DNA of 64,000 nucleotides from Prostheceraeus crozeri (Eukaryota; Platyhelminthes; Polycladida; Euryleptidae): contig CAJQUW010012660.1 in assembly GCA_907163375.1 (NCBI GenBank), forward strand, positions 124,001 to 188,000, written 5' to 3'. How positions within the stretch are numbered: position 1 is the first letter of the stretch; every line of letters begins with the position of its first letter. The notes beneath the pieces are model-generated. The model did not search any database and was not told the DNA's origin. It was given only the letters and a program-made list of their open reading frames with translations. Position numbers and translations under genes: made by a program. Below are positions 30,810-43,512 of the stretch, in pieces.

Positions 30810-30938
30810 ACTAAATAGTATTGGTTTGAGCTATGGACTTAAGAAAGTGCACTTAGGTGCATGTCGCAGAATGAAGTTTAACTGAATTAGCCTACATGTT
30901 GGCTGGCATATATAAGCTTAGGCTAGGTAGACCGTCTA

Positions 30939-32671
30939 CAAGGTGAGTCAAATTAAATGGTCCTATTTTCAAAGTGCTCTAGATCAGTGAAAATCCAACC
31001 AATTTTTAAATGCGATGTATCATTTTAAACCCCAGAGTGTGGACATCATTTTAGCGACTATTAGAAGTTCATAGATATGTCGACTGCATAGATATCTGAT
31101 GATATAGAATCATTACTGCAAAATCAAATTTACAGCTCAAATATTTATTTCAGTGTATTATACCATCATCTATTAAAAAGTGAACGCAACCAAAAAAGCA
31201 TTACTTACATAAAATTATAAATTAGGAGTATGTTGAGTCTAAGAGATTAAATCAAGCGTTCCCCCTATAGTCATCACGATTAATGCGACCTCGCTACAAG
31301 TTTTCTGCATCTTTTCGGGATGCTTGAAATAAGGGATCGGCATGTCCGTCGACTCACACTTTGCCAAGTGCTTTGAATTTCTGCTTTCAATGACGTCAAA
31401 TCATTAAATTCTCGGTGAGACAATCTCTCTTTGATGATTCCCCAAACATTTTCAATAGGCCAGCAATTATCAAACTTCGCGGACTGAATGTCGAAGGGAA
31501 TTCGATCATCAAATAGTCGATCAACTTCTTCGAGTACTTCCCTTGTTCGGTGGATTGAGCCACCATCATCCTGCCAAATGAGATTTCCACGGGGATAACG
31601 GCGCGCTACCGCTGGACAGATTGCTTCACGCAGAAGAATTGCGCATCGATCTCCAGTCATTGTTCTGCGTTCGCCCCTTCGGAAGTGAAAGCGTTGCTCC
31701 AACCACTCTTCCACAAAGATCGGTCCATTCACTGGTATCAAACCATTCCAGGAAACGGCTCCCCACAGCATAGCGCCTCGCGAAAACATGTCAACTCCAA
31801 CTAAAGCGCCAGCCGCATCCGCATCTTCACGAGAAGACGACCAAATAGTCTCGTTCTTTGTGTTTGGAGGGCTGGTAACTCGGTGCGGCCTGGAAAAGTC
31901 AGTATTTACAACTCGAGTCAAGCGCTCTCCACTTGGGTGAAGGGGTTGCGTCCGACGTGACGAAGCAAATGTCTTGCAAATCGCACGCGAGTCACATGAT
32001 GTCACTCGGTAAGACGACTTGTCTTTCGGCTATGATAAGCCCTCAGTCCTACTTCTTTAAGAGTCCTGCAAACGGATGACTGAGATGTGCCAGAGACTGA
32101 TGCCACTAATGACCGAGTAGACTGTCCTTTCTTGTCTTTCACTGCGGCCACCACGTTTTCAGCCGCTTCGCTGGACCTCGCAGTGCGCATTCTACCAGAC
32201 TGGTAGTGACTTCGTTCAGCAACTCCTGATGTGCGAATACGTTTTAGAGCTCGCAAAACAACGTTTTGATGGAGTTAAAACTCATTGCACTAATTTCAGA
32301 ATGTTCGCTTTCTTTTAAGTATTTGGCTACTTTATAGCCACTCCAGTTGCCATGAAGGCCATTTAGCACCTCAATAGACTTCCACAGAAAATCTCTTGTA
32401 GACACAGACAGCTTCATCTTAGCATAAATTCACAGGTCGAATGTTAAAGCTATTGTATACATCATGTATACACATGTAAAACTAGGAAAACTTTTCAAAT
32501 TCAAAACTGTTGGATATCGTCAAAGTTAACATATCTATGTAGTTTTGACAATTATAGAGTTGCTGTTGAGACTCTGGGGTTTAAAATGATACATCGCATT
32601 TGAAAATTGGTTGGATTTTCTCTGATCTACAGCACTTTCAAAGATAGAGGCATTTAATTTGAGTCACCCTG
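30939..32671 (-). mobile_element. Tc1-like transposon with long terminal inverted repeats
   Basis: Left end TA-CAAGGTGAGTCAAATTAAAT (30,937 onward) and right end, inverted, TA-CAGGGTGACTCAAATTAAAT (to 32,673). Inverted repeats of about 145 bp contain 'aatccaaccaatttt' and 'gcgatgtatcattttaaacc' in both arms. TA target duplication on each side. The transposase lies on the reverse strand and is decayed. Confidence 0.9.
31280..32417 (-). pseudogene. Tc1-like transposase pseudogene
   Basis: A plausible start is at 32,417 (MKLSVSTRDFLWKSIEVLNG). An HTH block follows (QSTRSLVASVSGTSQSSVCR, TLKEVGLRAYHSRK). The DDE domain shows PNTKNETIWSSS, MLWGAVSWNGLIPVNG, the second acid in NLIWQDDGGSIHRTREVLEE and the Glu in CWPIENVWGIIKERLSHREF, roughly 37 residues apart. 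Three frames are needed: the phase changes near 32,250 and again near 32,003. The first catalytic acid is uncertain (TDFS in place of the usual DE). Confidence 0.85.
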
Positions 32672-32679
32672 TACATATG

Positions 32680-34300
32680 TGGGTTCCATGTATAGCCTAT
32701 ATGTCAAGAAAATTCATGCACGAAAGAAAATATAAAAGCATCTTACAGAGCTAAGATGATGTAATACACTTAGTACCTTACACATAAAATGTAGTCTACG
32801 CTGTTTATAGATACTGCCTTCTTAGAAAGCCTATATTAGCCTAATATGCAAATTGGGCAGCCCGCATAATCAGTAATAGAAACAGGCTAATCTTAGTACA
32901 TGCATGTACATGGTTTCTTATGCAGCAGGGCGTGAAATCGGTACGGTAACGCAATATCATAATACATTTCAAATATAAAAATAATGTTTAATCATTGTAA
33001 GCAGTTAACTTAACTTAATTAATCAACTTCGGATAACTCGTCAAATAAGATTATTCGTCTTGGTCGGCCGCTCCCGACATGTGACAAGTTAACCGAATAC
33101 TACTGCGCATGTGCATTGTGCAGCGATGTGGAGGCGTGGCTCTTAGAACTGCAACTTTGATACATAACCTTAAAATCTCAAAGTTGCAATTTTGGTGCTT
33201 CCAACTATGAAAATCTCCAAAACTGACTGATTTTCTAATAACACCGCAAGCATTTTTTTCTGGATATTTTTACCGATTTTACTCGATTTGATAAAGGAAA
33301 TCGCTATCTGTCTTAACGATGTCCAAATTTTTGATATAGCATAACACGTAGTCAACAGAGCGCTTTAAGGAAACCCGTTTTTGTCTAATAGGACCCATCA
33401 GGCAGGGAATCAGATGCATTCACAATTCAAGTTGCTGAAAGGAAGCATCCATCATGTGCTGCCATATTAGAACAAAAAGTAAACGCCAATTTTGTTATAT
33501 TAGAGCTAATAAAGTCATTTCAGAAAAAAAAGAAAATATTGCACGAAGACATATCTATCCCTAGTTGTCGATCAGAAACATTTAACCAATATCAATTTCC
33601 TTAGATCATCATTGCATTAAAATTTATATGGAATTGTGAATGCTGGATTCCCATATTCCTAATTAATCAGTGATCAGTTATATTTTGCAATTCGATCTCA
33701 TCTCACCAAGTAGAAAATGTGGATGTTCTAAAAGCTAGAGATACTTTTTACTTTTAATGAACTGCGATGCTATATTTAGAGTTGCAAACAATCAATCCTT
33801 AAGCTATAGGCCTACACCTAATTCAATTTGTCCTTGTCTATACAACATGCTTACCTGACTATCCAATGCGTCGTGATAAATAGTGTTGTGTTTCAATGTA
33901 CATGTGGCGTCATCTTGGCAAACAGTCACCTGCTAACTTTCTCTGTGTAACGGTGTAAAATTTTAAATCTTTTTTAAAAAGTACAAGAACTATGTTAAAG
34001 TTACACATAGCTATGAAAAATCTCTTAATTTTTCGTATAAGTTTAGCATTGGAAGTTTGATCCATGAAAGTTGTTAACCTAGAAGGCCATGGTGTGATCA
34101 AGATGATTTGTGCATAGAAGTCTATGGTTTATGCTACACTGAAATTTATTTACGTGATGAGCATGCAGAAGGCATAGAAGTAGATGATGAAAAACTCGTA
34201 CGGAGAGACGATTGATATCTTGCTAACGTGCTATGATGTCACACAGAAAAATCTATGGTTTCGATCAATTTTGAACTGACGAATTGCAAAGTCAATTTAT
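32680..34300. other. no gene seen
   Basis: Ordinary AT-rich intergenic DNA. A 61-residue reverse frame at 33,170-33,355 and another at 33,910-34,101 show no recognisable features. Confidence 0.5.
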
Positions 34301-34302
34301 AG

Positions 34303-35291
34303 CTGGGTTTTTTTAATTTTTCAGACCACAATGCATGTTGGGCCCAAAATCAACATGCCAATTCATAAATTAACATGCCATTGCAAGCACAAAGTATTGC
34401 AATTTCTCTTATAAAAGTACAAACTTGGCTTCTTTTACTTACGCAATAAGTACGCTCTTAACTCAAATCGGCTTATAGAGGAGGCCGGGGGAATATGAGT
34501 ATCAGAGCAATATGAGCAGTTTTCACTATTTTTGCTGTAACAGATCTACATGTAATACTCAACATACTTCAAAAACGATAAAAAGGTAGCTTTTAACATC
34601 TTCTCTAAGTGTGTCTCATGGCTGTGTATTAGAGAACATCGGACACACCGACACACGCGTGCTAGTAATACTTCGTTCAATCGCACGCGCTTTTGTCATC
34701 ACCGTAGTAACGACAATGAAATGCAGCGTTCATTTGTATAAGGTCGTCACTCAGTGGAGATTTGCTATTCGAAACGTCGACAAGTGAGGTAAGTTCGTCT
34801 ATATTACGGATCTAATTCACATTTTAACATAGGGGATAACATAATGAAGTAAACAAAAGTCATTCTTCTGTTTATCTAGATTTCGGAAATGGCAGCTCGT
34901 GGTGACGGAGACGAACCGCCGAAAAAGCACTCGAAACAGGCGAAACTTGATTCATTTATTAGACAGATCACGTCGGCGCCTGGCCCAAGTCGACAAGAAA
35001 GTGCAGCAAGAGATAATGATGAGCAACCTCAGCGTGCAGAAGTAGTGCCAGAAGTTGAAAATGCTCAAGCAGCTGCAGCAGAACAACGGAATTTGTTCTT
35101 TTTGGAGTTTTGGATGAATAACAAATGTTAGGCAAATTTTTTTTTAAAGGCAAGAAAGTTCAGCACACAAAGCTATTCTCTAAAACATGTGAAAAACTGA
35201 CATGCCAGCTGGCATGTAAATCTCAAAATCGACATGCCAATTTCATAACCGACATGCCATGGCATGTGTATGGCATGTAAAAAAACCCCAG
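34303..35291 (+). mobile_element. non-autonomous hAT, internal-deletion derivative
   Basis: Ends CTGGGTTTTTTTAAT and, inverted, CTGGGGTTTTTTTACAT. It is flanked by near-identical 8-bp target copies, atttatag (34,295-34,302) and attcatag (35,292-35,299). Both subterminal regions carry clustered 'acatgcca'/'tggcatgt' motifs (at least seven), a usual arrangement for hAT transposase binding. The interior keeps a 5' exon and N-terminal transposase exon but no catalytic region. Confidence 0.75.
34740..35131 (+). pseudogene. hAT transposase 5' exons (N-terminal fragment only)
   Basis: An untranslated exon ends at a donor gtaagt (34,789), followed by a ~91-base intron ending tttatctag (34,879), and the coding exon starts with ATG at 34,889. 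It encodes MAARGDGDEPPKKHSKQAKL, then DSFIRQITSAPGPSRQESAA and an acidic, Ala-rich tail, 80 residues in all. The KQAKLDSFI segment resembles the short PCNA-binding-like motif often seen at the N-terminus of hAT transposases. The DDE and dimerisation parts are missing. Confidence 0.5.
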
Positions 35292-35299
35292 ATTCATAG

Positions 35300-36970
35300 T
35301 ATATCCCATGGTATATCAAGTTGAAATGTGAAGTCTGCTTTGCATAGTGCAAGGCATAGAGTAGAGAATAAATAGAAAGTACACCAGAAATACCTATAAA
35401 TAGTGAAATCCTGCAAATTAGTGCAACGTGATATGATGAAACCGTTTATTTTTTCGTTTTTTTAGAATTCCTTTAGAACATATTCTGATGCAAAATAATA
35501 GGATATGTTGGAAATCATTTATTGTAGGCCCTGTTAACTCTCAATGGCTTTCAAAAATCAGTCGGTCAGCTGCTAAATATTTGTCTGAAACTATTGAAGT
35601 CGAAACTTTGATACACTTGCTACAGAAATTCAATTCGTTTATTGGCTACCCCAAAATAATATTGAAATGTCCGGTGTAAGTGTTAGTGTTTATCCAAGCT
35701 CAGAGTTAACTCCAGCGTCGGTGTAAACTCTGGGTAAATCCGATTATGTTTGAACGAACGACACTTGCCAGCACTTTCATGAAATCAAACAAATTTCTTC
35801 AGACAACGAAAAACAAATGATGTGCGTGATTTTTTCATCATTCTCAGTACGATTCTGGAGTTAACTAAACAAACGAATGTTGTTATAGGCAAGAGTGTCG
35901 TTCCTATGCAGTTTATCAAAGGAAAGATTGTTTTTTCCTAGACGGACGAGTTGTTGAAACATTGTGAATTTTTTAAGTAAGTGCTGTCAAATTGCTAAAT
36001 TTTTCCGAATGTTCCCTTGCATGCCAATACTGAGATGTTATTTTGAGGAAGGCCCTCTTGTGGGACACCATCTGCAACGGTACAGCTTCGGTTAGTTATG
36101 TCAAAGATTGTGCCATTGATCCCAACGCTCAAAGAAGAGGAAGTGTATTGAATCGGTGACTCCCATAGAGATCAAATATCTAGACTATGGTCCTCTCTTG
36201 TTTGGAAAGGACAATAGATGACTAGGATGGCACCAGTCTAGATTCTGACAGCGGGTCTAGTTCAGGACTTCTCAGTCTTTGATTTGGGATAACTTCTGAT
36301 CTAAATGCAGTATAACCTACATTTTTCACGCAGAATAAGATCCAAATGAAATTGGAATGAAATTGAACCGTCCAAATGAATAAAATTGGACCGTTAACAA
36401 AGCCTGTAGACGTGAAAGAAAATTCTGAAAATTGATCTTATACCCGTAAACTTATGATTCATGTCTCCGTTTGCATAATTGATCTTTATAATCCATTGCA
36501 AACGATCCTGAGCAGAGTGATGTTCCAGTATGCTTCCAGACGATTCTACAGGGCGATTTTGTGATTTCATCTTGATTGGTCGACCATGTCATTGATTTTC
36601 ATAAATTGATAATCGGTTCGAATGAATTATTTTTCATGTTATGAAGACACCAGTCTCATTCTACAAAACATCCACTTGTTTACCAGTTTATCAAGTATTT
36701 TCTGCTCTATTCGCTAAACTTTTCGTGACTTATCGTCCACAGTTATCACTGCAATTACAATCATTTTAGGTACAATTGATTGATGCTATGATATAACGTC
36801 AATGAATGATGTTGCATGCGTCCAATGTAAGTAATTATTAAGCATTGAATGTTTCCCTTCTGGTGGATCCACCGGCAGAATTGCAAGCTATAAACACTAA
36901 ATGACACATTCACAAATGACTCTGCTTTCAATTCATTTTTTCACTGTTATGAACACATGCTGGACAGAGA
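35300..36970. other. no gene seen
   Basis: Unique intergenic sequence; a short forward frame at 35,488-35,679 shows no domain. Confidence 0.5.
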
Positions 36971-36971
36971 T

Positions 36972-38089
36972 GATCAGAAAAGATGGACCACCTAAATTCC
37001 ACTGAGATTCAACGTCTTCCAAAAGTGTCGCACAACAACATGCCATGCATTATTCGAGAGCTTGCATTCTCAGCTTTAAAGTGAGCTATGATGGATTTAT
37101 CCATTACTGTACTTGCAGAGCAGTGCTCAAAATATGAAAATCACTCAATTTACAAATCGTAATTTTTCAAAAAGAAAGCATGTGAGTATGATAATGAATC
37201 AGGCACGGGGAGACCGAGCATTTTCTGAGCTTTCTTTTGATATAGTGATCATCAAAATCGGTAAACTAATAAAAAATAGTGACATCGTGAAGTTATCACA
37301 ACATCATGAGCCTTTTGGTTGAAAATGTTATGTTCTCACTTCATGAATGTTAGTGTTTGGTATCTTCAGAATCCTTGCGATGTGAAGAGTATGAATATAT
37401 AAATTATATTCATGTAAGTTCAATAGTTCTTTTTCAAACTTCTTCAACATTTTTCTCATTTCCACAAATGTACACAGACACCATGTAAGGTGAACGAAGT
37501 TTCAAAACAAGACAATTGGCGCAGGCATGTCTTTGTTCTCTCATGGCACCTACAGATTGTTTACCTTCATTGTTTGATTACTTCTGTGGAAATGAGAAAA
37601 ATGTTGAAGAAGTTTGAAAAAGAACTATTGAACTTACATGAATATAATTTATATATTCATACTCTTCACATCGCAAGGATTCTGAAGATACCAAACACTA
37701 ACATTCATGAACTGAGAACATAACATTTTCAACCAAAAGGCTCATGATGTTGTGATAACTTCACGATGTCACTATTTTTTATTAGTTTACCGATTTTGAT
37801 GACCACTATATCAAAAGAAAGCTCAGAAAATGCTCGGTCTCCCCGTGCCTGATTCATTATCATACTCACATGCTTTCTTTTTGAAAAATTGCGATTTGTA
37901 AATTGAGTGATTTTCATATTTTGAGCACTGCTCTGCAAGTACAGTAATGGATAAATCCATCATAGCTCACTTTAAAGCTGAGAATGCAAGCTCTCGAATA
38001 ATGCATGGCATGTTGTTGTGCGACACTTTTGGAAGACGCAAGAATCGGTCGAATCTCAGTGAAATTTAGGTGGTCCGTTTTTTCTGATC
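36972..38089. mobile_element. fold-back element, two ~500-bp inverted arms
   Basis: Left arm (about 36,972-37,468) and right arm (about 37,579-38,089) are nearly identical inverted copies around a ~110-base centre. The outer ends match as 'gatcagaaaa.a.ggaccacctaaatt'. The same 69-residue frame (MQSSAQNMKITQFTNRNFSK) therefore appears on opposite strands, which is an effect of the palindrome. A diverged single arm recurs at 58.2-58.7 kb. Superfamily not identified. Confidence 0.85.
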
Positions 38090-38905
38090 AGCTCTGTATC
38101 CAACAATCCGACATCTATGGTGATTCCAATTTGTGCCATGTCCTTCGAGAGTAGGCCTACTGGAGCCATGACGGAGACAGACAAATGCATTGGACGAAGG
38201 TCGCTATACCACGTGGCTTTTTCTGAGACCGCGTTGCCAGCGTCCACATGAATGCCACTGCCTTCATGGGTGCCGTTTATTGTTGCTTCTTATTGATTTA
38301 GGTGATCGTTCACAATTGACGTCAACCATGACCGGGGGAAGGGTGCCCGAGGTTAACCAAAATTTAAGCCCGGCTCATATAACCACAGTAAGCAATATGG
38401 GTTGACTCAAGTCTCTACTGGCAGCGGGCGCTCACAATTCGGTGTGGCCGATACTACCTACGCACGTTGACATTCAAAGCTAGATGCGATCAATATCGCC
38501 GTCAATAGCGGTCGCTAAAAAACATAAGAGAACCGTTCTATTTTATAAACGCACACAACAGAATTCGCCATTCGACATAGGAAGTGCGGTAGGTGACTTA
38601 CTGATTGCCAAGGTTAGCGAAAAGAAATGATGTGAATGTTATAATGCCGGCTGAAATCGATGCAAGCGATGACCGATCCCTTAAAACTGAACACATTGAT
38701 GTATGCTTTAATACTAGCGGTGTTCGTTAGCTAACATCGGCTATGTGAACCGGCCATAAAGGGAGAGGGTGGGAGTCTTATGAAAGGTTGACGTCCATTT
38801 TTCTACTAGAAATGCACTACTACTCACCATACATGCACATACTCACCATTACAAGCACATTGACTTCTGTAAAATTTTCCTGGTCGATAGTTTTATACAC
38901 GTCTA
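38090..38905. other. no gene seen
   Basis: Intergenic DNA with a short reverse frame (38,056-38,247) partly inside the fold-back arm. Nothing recognised. Confidence 0.5.
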
Positions 38906-38913
38906 CCTACATG

Positions 38914-41900
38914 TAGATATAAAAATTACTGGAAAAATATAAATTACATTTTCCGGAAAAATTACCGGGAAAATTGGAAAAATATGGAAAAATAAAAAAA
39001 TTTCCTGTCAACGAAAAATATTCCATTTAAGTAAATTTGCAATATAGTGTTGATTAGGTAAATGATGCGGTATCTCATTTTGAATGAAACAAGTATTATG
39101 GTACAGCAACATATGTGCAATTTTTATTTAAGAGATTGGTAAATTAAGCTTAATTGAAAATTAAACAAATACGGGAGGACACAACTAGGAGTATTAAACA
39201 AACACGGATATATCGTGAAATTTACTCTACAAGAAATAGAGAAGAATATATTAGGCCTATATGAGGGAGAAGGATATCAAGGTATTCTATGATTTTGACT
39301 TTGATTTGGACATGAATAAGCTTAAATAATCTACCGATACTTGAAAACAAAAAAAAAAAAATTAGTAGTCTAACAATTGGAGGCTAAGAAAGTTGGATAA
39401 CAAAATTATATACTCTTACACATCTTCAATAAAGAAAAACAATACCATATGAAGTCTTTCACTGTGCTTGAGGTTATGTCTTTTTTGCTACCTTTTTCAA
39501 TAAGGATTCGCGCTCTAACTCGCAGAATACACAGATCGTTCTCCTCCTGGTAGAGCCAGAGGCCAGCTCCGGCTCCTTGACGCGTGTGCAGACTGCACGG
39601 TTTACTATGTCGGTTTCCTCCACTTCCGGAAATTGATAGCTACTCACGAGAATCTGAAAGTGAAACAAATATCAAAGAACACGATATAATATGAACATTT
39701 AACAAATGTTCTGGGATTTATACGAATAATAATTACATACTTTTTGTGAGCATTTCATTAAAATCATATCATATTATATTATTTATCATATTATCTATTA
39801 TATTTATCTATCTATTATATTATTAGATCATATTATTTAGTGAATAGACAATCTCGTAGACCTAAAAAATTGTTTGTTGAAAATATCTTCTATTTTATTC
39901 ACTGTTATTTTTCCTAAGTCTGTACGTACTTAATTCTACATGCGGATACAATATGAGCTGAGTTTACTACGTTCATTCATGAAAGACAGCTATTCAAAGT
40001 AAGCCAATTTAAATTAAATTATAGTAAATGAATTGATTTGCCTTCAAATTATTATAATAATTTAAAGGCAAATCAATTACGATAATAATTCAATTTTATA
40101 TGGCCAGTAGGATATTCATAATGCCAGTTTGTCCAGATTGTGCTAGATAAAAGTTAAGGTACTGTGTGTTAAATCTAGGCTATCATACTTATATATATAT
40201 TTACATGTATATGTCTCTTACCTTTTTTTAGAAATTTAACAGTGATTTCGTCACTTTCAATAAATTGAACGCAGCCGTAATATAACCGTACTACTACTCG
40301 GCGACTGCGTTGATTTTGTATCATGTACTCTACACAGACCCAATTACCAACTTCAATTGCTTCTTCCACCATTTCCACATTGTCATTGTCATCCTCTTCA
40401 ATGCAGCTTCCGACATCTTGGTCAAATTCAACAACTTGCTCTTCATCATCTTCCTTATTTGTTGTATCGTCAGCATCCACAATTGCTGGTTCAGTGCCGA
40501 ATTCAATAAGATCGGGAACTGTCAGGGCCTGGTGTTGCTTCTGATGAGCTTTACGTTTATTAGCTAAATGCCTCACCTTGATATTGTAACTCACTTTTGT
40601 AAGTTTTGCAGAGCGATCATTTGTGAGGCGATTTCTTTTTTTCGTCTTTTGCATGCCATATTCTTTGTCGGATCTCTCTACACAAACCACAGATCCTGGA
40701 AGACTGAGAAGTTGTTTAGCGACTGGCGCTAACACTCTGTGGCCACAAAAAGTATTCCACCATTGTAGTGGATCCGTTTCATCTTCAATCATAGACCAGT
40801 AAAGTTCATTACTATAAACTGGCCCATCTCGAGATTTGAAAGCAATAAAATCCTTCATGACTAAATCGTTAGTTACACCGAGCATCTCAGCAATTTTAAC
40901 GATTTCCTTGATAGCCTGCGCATGTTCAACTCGTCCAAGTCATCCCCGCAGAATCTTGGGTCCAGAAGATTGGCTGTCATCTGAGTTGATCGAACTGAGA
41001 ATTCTCTTCTTTCTCGAATAGCCGTTCTGAGTAGATTTGCCTCGTCTTTGGTCAATGGGCAGTTTGCCTCCCGCAAGCTATTTTCTACACAGTGTTCGAT
41101 GTAGCGCCAAAGTCGGGGGAGAACAGAAAGAACATAATTAAAAAGTTGTAGGGAAGAGGCGACAAGGAGATTTTAAGGCATTGAATTTTATCTATCTTAC
41201 ATAACTTTTCTCGTATTGAGAATTTTCAGTTAAATGAATAGACGAAATGATCCTAATTCTCTGATTCATCCGTTTTTTATAGACGAAGTCAATCGCTTCA
41301 ATAGTTCGAAAGTTAGAGCTGTTAGAGCTATATGTTTCAAATACACGAAACAGCTATCATTGTAAAAAAATAAATATAGTAAGCAATTATTATTAAACAT
41401 GTATTTAGGCATATTTCATTCACTACAGTCGACCCTGATAATGCAGCACGCTCTCATTCAATATTCAGGTTTATTAGGCCTTGTTCTGAGAGTTTATATT
41501 TTCAGATGACATTCTCGAGAAGTACAACATTGAGGATTCATAGTAGGCTACAACATTAATGAAATAGTAGGCTACACGACGTGACGGCTCACGCTTTTAT
41601 ACGGTTATAAATCTTATAATTAATAAGAATGATTCATGATAATGAAAGTTGAAATATTTAATTTACCATTACAACATTTTACAAAATTTAGGGCTACTAT
41701 TAAAGAAATTAAAGCAAAAACGTTTAGTTAAACTTCGCAGATAAACACATTATTATGCTCTCTATTATGATAGCAAATATTTCTCTTCCTTTGAAGCTAT
41801 GGCTGTCGTATGCAGTCGTATGATATAAACCGCAATGCTGTTATTCTATCTTTTTCAAATTACTAATGAAGTGATTCATCAAAATACAGAAATTGAACGG

Positions 41901-41972
41901 AAAAATTACAAGTGGAAAAATATTATATTTTTCCGGAAAAATTTCCAGAAAATTTTCCATTCCATATCCTTA
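38914..41972 (-). mobile_element. hAT transposon, 3.06 kb, internally deleted
   Basis: Flanked by the identical 8-bp CCTACATG at 38,906-38,913 and 41,973-41,980. The termini read TAGATATAAAAATTAC and, inverted, TAAGGATATGGAATGG, followed on both sides by dense 'ttccggaaaaa' subterminal repeats. A transposase C-terminal region lies on the reverse strand inside. Confidence 0.8.
40175..41160 (-). pseudogene. hAT transposase C-terminal region with Tudor-like tail
   Basis: The upstream part (about 40,873-41,160) reads NYVLSVLPRLWRYIEHCVEN and later MTANLLDPRFCGDD, the usual segment before hAT dimerisation. 40,175-40,885 has DPLQWWNTFCGHRVLAPVAK, QLLSLPGSVVCVERSDKEYG and KKRNRLT, the hAT family dimerisation domain. 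After an acidic linker comes VGNWVCVEYM...YYGCVQFIESDEITVKFLKK, which looks like a small Tudor/SH3-type beta domain. The DDE core is absent and the phase changes near 40,880, so it is inactive. Confidence 0.75.
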
Positions 41973-41984
41973 CCTACATGTAAA

Positions 41985-42376
41985 TAGAATTCTCGAAATT
42001 TTACAGCAATGCCCTGTTAATCAGGTGATTCTCAATGACTCTTCATACACCGGTTGAAAAATACTAGAATTTGTACGGCATAGCCTATAGCACCTGCTCA
42101 AATGCAAGCTGAATAAATTGGATGGTCGATGCTGAATCATATAACTCGCTATGTAAATTCTGACTACACTGCCCCATCTTGATTGTTTCAGGAAAGAGTC
42201 ACATGATAAAATGTAAATGTGGAATTGTTAATGCCTGAGAAAATCGCCACTTTATGTGTGACGTTTCCATTCAAAGACTATGAATCTCTCTATCAATGTC
42301 TCTGTTTTCACTCTTAGCAAAAGATCTCAAGAAGAGAGTCGAATGCGTGAGTCTCACGCCGAATGCGTCAGATTTC
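41985..42376. other. no gene seen
   Basis: Short unique spacer between the hAT element and the first long direct repeat. Confidence 0.5.
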
Positions 42377-42661
42377 GCCGGAATTTTCACTGTGACAGGC
42401 TCCCCTATATGAAGCGCAAAAATCCCTTCACATAAGCAAAACGCAATGGTGCATATGCTACGACTGACTTGGCTTTTGAAGTCAAAGGTTCACTCGAGGC
42501 CGCTATGCCGACGCATATTGATTTCTTGTGTATCAATTGAATTGATACAGCTGCAAGATACATTCTAAAAAAAGTTGTGTACATTATCAATCTATAGAGA
42601 GACCCTATAATAATTATACACCTTGTATATATTCGCATGCGGCACCTAATATATATATTAG

Positions 42662-43512
42662 CAGTGGCGGCCCGTCCATATGGGCGCCTCGGGCGCAGCC
42701 CTCCATTAAAAATTATTTACATCAAAGAAAATTATTTACGCAGAACATTGCGCTGAAACGCAACTGATCTGATAGACTGAATTGAACTATCAATGGTTCA
42801 ACCTGTACTGCTAAACACATTCGAAGCGTGGTTCAGTGACTCATTCAGACGTCACTCTCCCTCTCTTCTACCGGATGGGGCGCACAGTCTGTGCGCCTTG
42901 ATTCATACATGTTTTGCTGATCATACATCTGCATAAATCGAAGATTTTTAGCAGCTTCGCACGCGTAAACAATGCATGGATGGGGCGCTCTCAAAAAGTC
43001 CCTCTGGTTCGCTTTCGTACATTCTGATTAGGTAACGCCGCGCGTGCGTTGGGAAGTCAGATTCTGGTCAAACTTATGTTATTCTGATGCGTGTATACAA
43101 GCCTTAACTGGACTGGCGAAGCACTTTCAATCATAACTATGTCTCACTTTGTCGACTGAAAATGAATCAGATTGCATATCTTTTAATGAATTGCTTTATC
43201 TTTGAATAAATGAAAATGATAAATGAAGTTGTTTTTACATTTGATGCCGGTATCTGTTATCAAATTCAAATTTTTTCTTTCTTTACGTAACTTGGAAGTG
43301 TTCGAGCGATGATTTTGTTTTTAAGTAGGCTTCCGAAAATAATGTCATTATGAAAGACCACAGTAGCATATTTGCAGTGAGGCTTATCATGTCATAAACA
43401 GGCATTTACATAAGCGTACATGAAATATAGCAGAGACCGTAGTAGATGATGGGCTAAGATGATGACGTTTGTATTGCGCCCCACATGAGCAGGACTGCAC
43501 GAGCCGCCACTG
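42662..43512. mobile_element. hAT-type MITE, 851 bp
   Basis: Inverted ends CAGTGGCGGCCCGTCCAT and CAGTGGCGGCTCGTG, flanked by a perfect 8-bp target duplication tatattag (42,654-42,661 and 43,513-43,520). The empty site, with one tatattag, is preserved in copy 2 at about 46,790-46,800. No coding frame inside. Confidence 0.92.

Noticed and set aside
37113-37938. Identical 69-residue frames on opposite strands (MQSSAQNMKITQFTNRNFSK)
   Set aside because: They are the two arms of one palindromic element; no protein features.
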